From: Agrilactobacillus fermenti
GTDB taxonomy: Bacteria; Bacillota; Bacilli; Lactobacillales; Lactobacillaceae
Assembly (NCBI RefSeq): GCF_021030645.1
Contig: NZ_JACGCJ010000026.1
Coordinates: 1-38,411 of the forward strand
Direction of reading: 5' to 3'
Length of the DNA: 38,411 nt
A program made the position numbers and the translations under genes. Below are positions 32,946-38,411 of the stretch, piece after piece. The notes beneath the pieces were generated by a model. The model did no database searches. It had not been told where the DNA came from and worked only from the letters and a program-made list of their open reading frames with translations. How positions within the stretch are numbered: the first letter of the stretch is position 1; each line of letters starts with the position of its first letter.

Positions 32946-33050
32946 GAGCGTAAGCATCCCGGGTCGTTTTTGAGCGCCAGCCTAAGCTTACGTTATGGGT
33001 AAATTTTTCATTTAAATTGGGTGATGGCGTGGCCTTTTAAAACACGTTTG
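32946..33050 (+). repeat. Diverged dispersed element, copy G
   Basis: It keeps the 5' GAGCGTAAG and 3' AAAACACGTTT ends and an internal GCGCCA/TGGCGT pairing, but the inner helices are degraded. It lies in the 460-bp gap 32649-33111, which otherwise holds only copy F, the hairpins and a weak stem at 33075-33116. Confidence 0.6.
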
Positions 33051-33111
33051 CCCCAAAAATAAGCTTAATGAACTAGTGGCTGAAAATAAAAACACTGGTG
33101 TTTTACCTTAG

Positions 33112-33588
33112 TCACATTTGATTAATGTTTTCAACGTTAATGGGGACATTATCTGGCAAATATTTTTGTAACTCTGTCCGAATGGCTTCCACCGTCTGAT
33201 TAAAAGTTAATTGAACCCGTTGATGTGTCATCGTCATGAAAATAGCGATCACCCGATTCTTACCATCGGGGAGATCGACGGGTATCAATGTGATTTCAGA
33301 AAAGTTATTATAGGGCACAACTCGAGAAAAGAAGCCCGTTGTCACCAAGCGTTTATTGCCAATACCACCGACGCCATTAATAATGTTTACTAGAATAAAT
33401 GACGAAACACCAATAATATAGGGCCAATTGGCAGCCCCGGGTGTTGCCAATACCCAGATACTCAAAATCACACCTAAAATAGGTGTAAATAAGCTATATC
33501 GTGCGCGTAGTGTAATTTGTGACTGCCAATACACACCATATGCTGCACTAGCAATCATTGCTATATCTAACAAAATAATAAGGATCAT
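33112..33588 (-). CDS. Hypothetical membrane protein, 158 aa
   Basis: I do not recognise this protein. Three hydrophobic segments lie at about 1-20, 31-50 and 54-75; a soluble C-terminal part follows, with NNFSEITLIPVDLPDGKNRVIAIFMTMTHQRVQLTFNQTVEAIRTELQKYLP, a beta-rich block resembling the PH-like domain that follows short TM hairpins in some Firmicutes proteins of unknown function. GGAGG (33594-33598) supports ATG 33588; the frame is open farther upstream without a ribosome binding site. Confidence 0.7.
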   Translation of the reverse strand: MILIILLDIAMIASAAYGVYWQSQITLRARYSLFTPILGVILSIWVLATPGAANWPYIIGVSSFILVNIINGVGGIGNKRLVTTGFFSRVVPYNNFSEITLIPVDLPDGKNRVIAIFMTMTHQRVQLTFNQTVEAIRTELQKYLPDNVPINVENINQM

Positions 33589-33671
33589 TGGGCACCTCCA
33601 AAGAATATGGTGCAATACAATCCATATTATAACCCAGGATCATAAAAAGCACAGTAAGACAATCCAAATAA

Positions 33672-33905
33672 TTAATAATTCCAAAATTGAATACTCTTGA
33701 TAATCAGATCAATTCGCTGTTTAAGTTCAACGGAATGCCGCACCCAAGTCGATGTCTGCGTTGTCGTCACTGGCGTTTGGTCAGTCGTACTTGCAGTCAC
33801 CGTATTTTGAGATATACGTTGTGGCCGACTGAGTTGCAAGGTTAAAAAACACAAGCAAACAATCAGGAAAAAACAATTTACCATTTTAAATTTGCTTTGC
33901 CGCAT
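33672..33905 (-). CDS. Small single-TM exported protein, 77 aa
   Basis: ATG 33905 follows GGAGG (33912-33916). The N-terminal 28 residues are a basic stretch plus a hydrophobic segment (MVNCFFLIVCLCFLTLQL). After it comes a Thr/Gln-rich linker (NTVTASTTDQTPVTTTQTST) and a short amphipathic end (VRHSVELKQRIDLIIKSI). It is probably a surface-exposed, membrane-anchored peptide. Family not recognised. It stands 84 bp upstream of the 158-aa membrane protein on the same strand. Confidence 0.6.
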   Translation of the reverse strand: MRQSKFKMVNCFFLIVCLCFLTLQLSRPQRISQNTVTASTTDQTPVTTTQTSTWVRHSVELKQRIDLIIKSIQFWNY

Positions 33906-34059
33906 TTTCTGCCTCCAAACCCAGAAGTCCATCACAGCATCAATCAATGACGCCTTTTAAATTTAGCAGATTCGCCCCCTATAAGGTATTTGGATCTGAC
34001 AGTTCCCTAACAGTACAGGCTTTGGCCAACTTTAACGCGGCAATATATGTCATAACGAT

Positions 34060-34074
34060 TGTTATCAGATAACA
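34060..34074. promoter_or_regulatory. Perfect 7-1-7 dyad TGTTATCAGATAACA
   Basis: A perfect inverted repeat in the 200-bp region between the thioesterase stop and the 77-aa gene, about 155 bp upstream of that gene. It has the size of a dimeric repressor site. Nothing else is evident in 33906-34108. Confidence 0.35.
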
Positions 34075-34108
34075 TCAATACTCGCATTTAGCCAAAATAT
34101 CTGCTAAA

Positions 34109-34507
34109 TTAAGACTTGTCTGAATATTTTGACACCGTTTTAACAGTTAGTGTGACTGTACTAAGACTGGTCGCTACTTGCGAACCTTTTTGAAAAGTCG
34201 TGACTTGATAAACCAGCAATTGGCGGCCTAACCGGACTGGACTTGATTTTGCTTGGAGCACACCACCAGTCACTGCTCGTAAATGATTCGTTTGAATGTT
34301 TACACCTACTGCAACCTGCTGGGTTTGCTGAGTTCGTAAAAATTCATTAGCAGCCAGACTAGCGGCTGTTTCAGCCAACACACTATTAACGCCACCATGT
34401 AAAATACCAAATGGTTGTTTTACCGTATCGGCGACGGGCATTTCCAGAATCGTTGTTTTGGCATCTAATTGCACAGTCTGAATGCCAAGGTGTTCTAAAA
34501 TATTCAT
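34109..34507 (-). CDS. menI: Hotdog-fold acyl-CoA thioesterase (PaaI-like; candidate DHNA-CoA thioesterase)
   Basis: The product is 132 aa. The hotdog/PaaI active-site region is [22 protein letters not shown], with the HGG loop and catalytic acid E at the start of the long helix. [54 protein letters not shown] completes the fold. It lies head-to-head with menB and near menE, so hydrolysis of 1,4-dihydroxy-2-naphthoyl-CoA is the likely role; this rests on context. AGGAGTG (34515-34521) supports ATG 34507 rather than earlier in-frame codons. Confidence 0.8.
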   Translation of the reverse strand: MNILEHLGIQTVQLDAKTTILEMPVADTVKQPFGILHGGVNSVLAETAASLAANEFLRTQQTQQVAVGVNIQTNHLRAVTGGVLQAKSSPVRLGRQLLVYQVTTFQKGSQVATSLSTVTLTVKTVSKYSDKS

Positions 34508-34537
34508 CCAATCACTCCTAAAAGAAGGTATACATAT

Positions 34538-35365
34538 ATGTCTACAGAAGCATTTCAATGGACCAAAGTTAAAGATTACAGCGAGATCATCTTCGAACGT
34601 ATGGACAAAATCGCTAAGATCACAATGAATCGACCGCAACATCTAAACGCTTTTACACCTGTAACCGTACAGGAAATGATCGACGCATTCAACATTTGTC
34701 GTGATGATGCGACCATCGGCGTCATCATTTTAACTGGTGCTGGTGATAAGGCGTTCTCATCTGGCGGCGACCAAACTGTTCGCGGCAATGGTGGTTATGT
34801 AGGCCCTGACCATATCGCGCGTTTGAATGTTTTGGATCTCCAACGTCTGATTCGCGTGATTCCAAAGCCAGTCATTGCTATGGTCAAGGGCTGGTCTGTC
34901 GGTGGTGGTAATATTTTACAACTTGTCTGTGATTTGACCATTGCCGCTGACAACGCTAAGTTTGGTCAGACCGGACCAAAAGTCGGCAGTTTCGATGCTG
35001 GCTATGGTTCTGGCTACCTAGCCCGCGTCATCGGTCATAAACGGGCTAAAGAAGTTTGGTTCTTAAATGAATTTTACTCAGCTGAAGAAGCTTATAACAT
35101 GAACTGGATCAATAAAGTCGTCCCACTAGCTGACGTCGAAAAAGTGACCATTGACTGGTGCCGAACGATTCTTAAACGCTCGCCAACAGCGATCCGCCTT
35201 ATCAAAGCAGCGATGAACGCGGACACTGATGGCCTTGCTGGATTACAGCAACTCGGCGGTGACGCAACCATGCTCTTTTACACCACTGATGAAGGTAAAG
35301 AAGGCCGCGACGCTTTCAATGAAAAACGTGACCCTGACTTTGATCAATTCCCTAAGTTCCCATAA
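34538..35365 (+). CDS. menB: 1,4-dihydroxy-2-naphthoyl-CoA synthase (MenB)
   Basis: This is a crotonase-fold enzyme closing the naphthoate ring in menaquinone synthesis, 275 aa (normal). Typical blocks are [20 protein letters not shown] (74-79), [48 protein letters not shown] (117-163, with the acidic active-site loop around D153) and the C-terminal [22 protein letters not shown] precedes the ATG. Only 30 bp separate it from the divergent thioesterase start, so the promoter must lie within the thioesterase coding region. It is 310 bp upstream of menE; repeats H1-H3 fill that gap. Confidence 0.95.
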   Translation: MSTEAFQWTKVKDYSEIIFERMDKIAKITMNRPQHLNAFTPVTVQEMIDAFNICRDDATIGVIILTGAGDKAFSSGGDQTVRGNGGYVGPDHIARLNVLDLQRLIRVIPKPVIAMVKGWSVGGGNILQLVCDLTIAADNAKFGQTGPKVGSFDAGYGSGYLARVIGHKRAKEVWFLNEFYSAEEAYNMNWINKVVPLADVEKVTIDWCRTILKRSPTAIRLIKAAMNADTDGLAGLQQLGGDATMLFYTTDEGKEGRDAFNEKRDPDFDQFPKFP

Positions 35366-35369
35366 AACA

Positions 35370-35484
35370 GAGCGTGAGTGAGCCCGATTTGCTTCAGAGC
35401 ATCAACCTAGATTTGCGTAAGGGGCGATCTTCCCATTAGCAAATCGTAGTTGAGTGATGAAGTTGGGCACACGAACGCATTTAA
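35370..35484 (+). repeat. Structured element H1 (second sequence subtype)
   Basis: It starts GAGCGTGAG 5 nt after the menB stop and ends GAACGCATTTAA. Pairings are GCCC/GGGC, CTTCA/TGAAG, CAAC/GTTG, GATTTGC/GCAAATC and GGG/CCC. Ends and centre motif (CGTAGTTGAGTGA) match the family; helix sequences are different from copies A-F. Confidence 0.8.
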
Positions 35485-35486
35485 CA

Positions 35487-35602
35487 GAGCGTGAGCAGCT
35501 TCGGGTTGTTTTCGAGTAACAACCTAGAATGATACAGTGGCCGCACTTTCCCACAAATCATTCGTAGTTGAGTGAGAAAACTGGAGCTGTGAACGCGTTT
35601 AA
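35487..35602 (+). repeat. Structured element H2 (second sequence subtype)
   Basis: A tandem copy 2 nt after H1. Pairings are CAGCT/AGCTG, GTTTTC/GAAAAC, CAAC/GTTG, GAATGAT/ATCATTC and GTGG/CCAC (with a bulge). It ends GTGAACGCGTTTAA. Confidence 0.8.
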
Positions 35603-35605
35603 TCA

Positions 35606-35640
35606 GAGCGTGACAAAGTCGTTACCTTTTGGCACGTTTT
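35606..35640 (+). repeat. Collapsed element H3
   Basis: GAGCGTGACAAAG is joined almost directly to TTACCTTTTGGCACGTTTTT: the two ends of the element without the core. It lies just upstream of the menE ribosome binding site. Confidence 0.6.
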
Positions 35641-35675
35641 TCCCCACCAAATCTCCACAAAAAGAAGGTCATGCT

Positions 35676-37145
35676 ATGGAAAATTGGCTCAAAAAACGTA
35701 GCCAGCTTTCTGCCGAAAAAATAGCGTTGGTTTATCAAGACAAGCCCATTACTTTTTCAGAATTAAATCAAATGGTTCAACAGCTAGCTGGTCAAATCAA
35801 CCGGCAGCTCACTGATCAGCGACCTGTTGCGGTGATTGGTAATAATAATTTGATCACTTATCAAGCAATTCTAGCGGTTCATCAATTAGGTTTACCTTTA
35901 GTACTGCTAAACTTCCGCCTATCTGTTAGGGAATTAAATTTACAGCTAAGTGATGCCCAGCCACAGCTGGTTATTTTGGACCAAACTTTAAGCAGCGTAA
36001 TATCCCCGGAACAGTTAAATATGCCAACGATCACCACAGCCGAATTAACGCGGGCGGCCATTAAACCGTTCCAAGTTCAAACCGAATTTCAAAATGATCA
36101 GTTGGCTGATATTATGTACACTTCTGGTTCCACTGGTCGACCCAAAGGCGTCATGCAAACTTTTGGCAATCATTTCTATTCGGCTATTGGCACGGGGCTA
36201 AACTTCCAACTGACTGACCAAGACGCTTGGCTCTGTGCGGTCCCATTATTTCATATTAGTGGCTTGTCAATCATGATGCGTAGTTTGATCTATGGCCTCA
36301 CGGTCTATTTGGAGCCTAAATTTTCAGCCCAGCGTATTAACGAATTATTGAGTCATGAACCGGTCACCATCATATCTGTCGTCCCCTATATGTTAAAAAA
36401 GCTACTAGCAACATTACCCTTAGCTCAACACTACCAGTCAAAATTTAGAATTATGTTTCTCGGCGGTGGCCCCATTGACCAACAAACTTTGACCCAGTGC
36501 CAGCAGCGCCATATTCCGGTAGTCCAATCTTATGGGATGACTGAGACTGCTTCAAATGTCGTCGCGTTAAACTTCAAAGACGCGCAACGTAAACTAGGCT
36601 CTTCAGGGCAAGCTTTGTTCCCGGTACAGCTTCGAATCGATCATCCGAAAAATAAAAAATTGGGCGAAATCCAATTGAAAAGTCCAACGATCGCTCAAGG
36701 CTACCTGAATCAACCAGAACTTTTTCAAAAAAAGTTTACCCCAGACCATTGGTTTAAAACTGGTGACGTTGGCTACCTTGATGCTGACCATTTTCTTTTC
36801 GTAAAAGGTCGACAGGACACGATGTTTATTAGCGGCGGCGAAAATATTTTCCCCAATGAAATCGAAGATGTTTACCACAATTACCCTGATATTCAAGAAA
36901 TTGTGATCAGTCACGAGTCTGATCCGCAATGGGGTGCAATCCCAATTGCCTATATCGTTGCTAAGCCACAAGCCCAGCTCTCGACTCAAACATTGACCAC
37001 CTTTGGCCGCCAATATCTTGCTCACTACAAAGTTCCGAAGAAATTCTACCTTCTAAAAACGTTGCCAAGAACTGGAAATGGCAAGATCGACTATCGTGGG
37101 ATTCATGCGTTGCATCCAGATGTGAAACAGTTGTTATCTAATTAA
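35676..37145 (+). CDS. menE: o-Succinylbenzoate-CoA ligase (MenE)
   Basis: This is an AMP-forming acyl-CoA synthetase, 489 aa (normal for MenE). The P-loop motif YTSGSTGRPKGVM lies at 148-160; the A5-type VQSYGMTETASNVV, the hinge-side TGDVGYLDADHFLFVKGRQDTMFISGGENIFPNEIE, and the C-terminal catalytic Lys in PRTGNGKIDY are all present. It activates o-succinylbenzoate before MenB. With menB 310 bp upstream on the same strand it forms the second half of the pathway; menF, D, H, C and A are not in the window. AAGAAGG supports ATG 35676; the open frame runs upstream through repeats H2 and H3, which is not coding. Confidence 0.92.
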   Translation: MENWLKKRSQLSAEKIALVYQDKPITFSELNQMVQQLAGQINRQLTDQRPVAVIGNNNLITYQAILAVHQLGLPLVLLNFRLSVRELNLQLSDAQPQLVILDQTLSSVISPEQLNMPTITTAELTRAAIKPFQVQTEFQNDQLADIMYTSGSTGRPKGVMQTFGNHFYSAIGTGLNFQLTDQDAWLCAVPLFHISGLSIMMRSLIYGLTVYLEPKFSAQRINELLSHEPVTIISVVPYMLKKLLATLPLAQHYQSKFRIMFLGGGPIDQQTLTQCQQRHIPVVQSYGMTETASNVVALNFKDAQRKLGSSGQALFPVQLRIDHPKNKKLGEIQLKSPTIAQGYLNQPELFQKKFTPDHWFKTGDVGYLDADHFLFVKGRQDTMFISGGENIFPNEIEDVYHNYPDIQEIVISHESDPQWGAIPIAYIVAKPQAQLSTQTLTTFGRQYLAHYKVPKKFYLLKTLPRTGNGKIDYRGIHALHPDVKQLLSN

Positions 37146-37226
37146 TAACGTAAACTTTCAAAATGAGACTTGGGTTTTAACAAATTTGAGAGTTTTTTAA
37201 AACGTTTTGTGCAATAATATAGTTAC

Positions 37227-37353
37227 AGAGATGTATAACCCACTTATCTTAAATACCTTCCTCCCAAAAATGTAGAAAAGATAAATACATCTCTCCCCCT
37301 ATTCCCCAAGAAGCCCTGGACAAAAAAGTGTTTTTGCCTAAGGCTTCTTTTTT
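37227..37353 (+). ncRNA. Candidate C-rich trans-acting small RNA
   Basis: This intergenic stretch has a long stem: AGAGATGTAT (37227-37236) pairs with ATACATCTCT (37285-37294), and TTATCTT (37244-37250) with AAGATAA (37278-37284). Its 27-nt loop holds CCTTCCTCCC. A single-stranded CCCCCTATTCCCC follows (37295-37307), then a Rho-independent terminator (AAGAAGCC/GGCTTCTT, inner CAAAAA/TTTTTG, T-run to 37353). Exposed C-rich, Shine-Dalgarno-complementary segments between stable hairpins resemble the design of RsaE/RoxS, FsrA and csRNA-type riboregulators. A TATAGT at 37218-37223 may be the -10. It may instead be a complex 3' UTR of menE. Confidence 0.55.
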
Positions 37354-37459
37354 GTTATTTAAATAGTTACTACCCCGTTGATTTAGATCAGCAGTATCTT
37401 TCCATAATGTTTATTCTGATCACAAGACAATAGGATTCAAATAATGATAAACTTAAGGG

Positions 37460-38323
37460 ATGAAAAATCAAAAACTAATTGCTCATTCATTATTGTGCTT
37501 AAGCTTACCAATATTTTTGGGGGCATGTACAACACAAAAAGAATCCACTAATCAAAAGGCAAAACCAACCACCTCGATGCATCGGACAAATCAGTATCAA
37601 AATACCTTAGCAATCGCAAAGAAGCACCAAAAAATCCAACAAGATAACCTGAACAAGCTTCCAAAGCAAACTTATAAAAGTGAAGCAAGTTATGCTTTTG
37701 GCAGAGATAGTTACCAAGATATGGTTCATAAAACGACAGCGACCATTCAAGGCGTCATTACAAATTGGACCAATGTACCTGCTGCACAAAATATGCCAGT
37801 AACAATTTTATCAGTTTACGTTCATCAAGAGTTTACTGGAAAAGCCAGCGACTTGGTTGGTAAAACAATTTATGTCTATCATCAAGGTGGCATCATTGCC
37901 AGAGATAATTTATTAGCCGGTGAATTAGATAAACTCGGCAGTCAAAAGTTATCCCCGACACAATTGCAAGAACTCGTCCTCTCTCAAAAAGAAGGCTTTG
38001 AAGTTCCGGTTGTTGGGACTGAAGTGGTATTCAATCTCAATAAAATTCCTAAGGGTGCTTTACCAAAAGCAGCCGAGATTGTTGATCAAAGTTTAAGTTA
38101 TGCTTTTGGTTGGGATGAACAGAGTTCATGGATCAAACAAGCAGATGGGAAATATGTCATGTCCGGCCAATCTGATAAACCGTCATCGAATAATGGAAAC
38201 TCTTCGGATACACTTCAAAACCAATCCTCAGAATGCAATGTCAATAAACAAATTACAGCAGAAATTAATCAAAAGGTGCTCAATCGGCTATACTCCTACT
38301 TAAGTAGACAGGTAAATAATTAA
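37460..38323 (+). CDS. Hypothetical lipoprotein, 3' end running into an IS
   Basis: The product is 287 aa. The signal peptide has lipobox LGAC (C23), then a Thr/Lys/Gln-rich linker and a soluble domain with a repeated SYAFG motif (SYAFGRDSYQDMV near 77 and SYAFGWDEQSSW near 212). Blocks TTATIQGVITNWTNVP, VTILSVYVHQEFTGKASDLVGKTIYVYHQGG and EVPVVGTEVVFNLNKIPKG suggest a beta-rich fold. I do not recognise the family. The ribosome binding site (AAGGG) almost touches the ATG, so the start is slightly uncertain. The last eight codons (LSRQVNN, stop) coincide with the left inverted repeat of the IS, so the native C-terminus has probably been replaced. Confidence 0.7.
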   Translation: MKNQKLIAHSLLCLSLPIFLGACTTQKESTNQKAKPTTSMHRTNQYQNTLAIAKKHQKIQQDNLNKLPKQTYKSEASYAFGRDSYQDMVHKTTATIQGVITNWTNVPAAQNMPVTILSVYVHQEFTGKASDLVGKTIYVYHQGGIIARDNLLAGELDKLGSQKLSPTQLQELVLSQKEGFEVPVVGTEVVFNLNKIPKGALPKAAEIVDQSLSYAFGWDEQSSWIKQADGKYVMSGQSDKPSSNNGNSSDTLQNQSSECNVNKQITAEINQKVLNRLYSYLSRQVNN

Positions 38324-38411
38324 AACCTGTTTGCTTAGGAAGGAGTATTTTTTATGGGCCGAAAAGGTTCCAGATATTCTATTGATGAGAAACTTCATTT
38401 CATTGGCCTAC
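38300..38411 (+). mobile_element. Left end of an IS3-like insertion sequence (partial)
   Basis: TAAGTAGACAGG followed by TAAATAATTAAAA is the near-complement of the IS right end at 85-113. The transposase OrfA start follows 30 bp later, as in IS3 elements. The element continues beyond the window. Same orientation as the remnant at the left end. Confidence 0.65.
38354..38411 (+). CDS. IS3-family transposase OrfA, N-terminal start (partial)
   Basis: GGAAGGAG (38339-38344 region) precedes an ATG whose frame is open to the window end: MGRKGSRYSIDEKLHFIGL. R-K-G-x-x-Y-S-x-x-E-K-L is the typical first helix region of IS3-family OrfA HTH proteins. Only 19 residues are visible. Confidence 0.65.
   Translation, partial: MGRKGSRYSIDEKLHFIGL

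Noticed and set aside
35568-35675. N-terminal extension of MenE
   Set aside because: The open frame here runs through repeats H2 and H3 and has no ribosome binding site; the start at 35676 fits MenE length and has AAGAAGG.
1-38411. tRNA or rRNA genes
   Set aside because: I looked for cloverleaf-like GTTCGA/CCA segments and rRNA-conserved blocks and saw none that hold up.
1-38411. Composite transposon carrying the whole window
   Set aside because: Matching IS ends in the same direction at both edges are suggestive, but housekeeping operons fill the interior and contig breaks at repeated IS copies explain the pattern more simply.

Overview
The window reads as chromosomal DNA of a low-to-moderate-GC Gram-positive bacterium of the Lactobacillaceae. 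The grounds are consistent AGGAGG-type ribosome binding sites, Opu-type osmoprotectant and OpuC-like gene order, a NiaR (3H-domain) repressor, a zinc-free S14 operon, a YugP protease, and lactobacillus-style short menaquinone and leucine clusters. I cannot name the species from sequence alone. Both ends lie inside IS3-like insertion sequences: the tail of OrfB at the left and the head of OrfA at the right, with matching terminal inverted repeats. This is what a draft contig broken at repeated IS copies looks like.

Layout. 1-2.9 kb: IS end, LacI-family regulator, exported SH3b/amidase_3 cell-wall hydrolase, a 43-aa basic protein too short for normal gene callers, and a DUF2179 membrane protein. 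3.5-8.1 kb: a PdxK/ThiD kinase, then a four-gene OpuC-type osmoprotectant ABC transporter. 8.3-8.9 kb: a YefM/YoeB-type toxin-antitoxin pair framed by hairpins and inverted copies of a dispersed repeat. 9.2-12.3 kb: a four-TM protein made of two copies of one module; a zinc-starvation operon (metal-binding lipoprotein, zinc-free S14, Zur-like regulator) with a candidate Zur box; and niaR. 12.4-16.9 kb: the leucine operon with a Leu-rich leader peptide and an attenuator, in which leuA carries a nonsense codon. 17-18.5 kb: a GNAT acetyltransferase and a YugP protease.

18.6-24.7 kb is visibly AT-richer and looks acquired. It holds an S41-like protease, a lactococcin-972-type ABC/membrane pair, a decayed bacteriocin-like precursor, an 11-copy octamer array and a broken RelB/DinJ antitoxin. 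24.8-29.4 kb: an MFS pump, short at its C-terminus, preceded by a small upstream ORF; a P1B-type metal ATPase behind a perfect Fur box; and cardiolipin synthase. 29.5-32.7 kb: a luciferase-like monooxygenase overlapping an F420-reductase-like oxidoreductase, and an MFS transporter. 33-37.2 kb: two small membrane proteins and a menaquinone segment (hotdog thioesterase divergent from menB, then menE). 37.2-38.4 kb: a candidate C-rich small RNA, a lipoprotein whose 3' end runs into an IS, and the start of the IS.

The most unusual signals are non-coding. One is a dispersed intergenic element of about 115-120 bp whose copies keep the same multi-helix fold while the paired sequences change in compensatory fashion. 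The other is a candidate base-pairing sRNA at 37.2-37.35 kb. All family assignments come from reading the proteins by eye; no database search was run.
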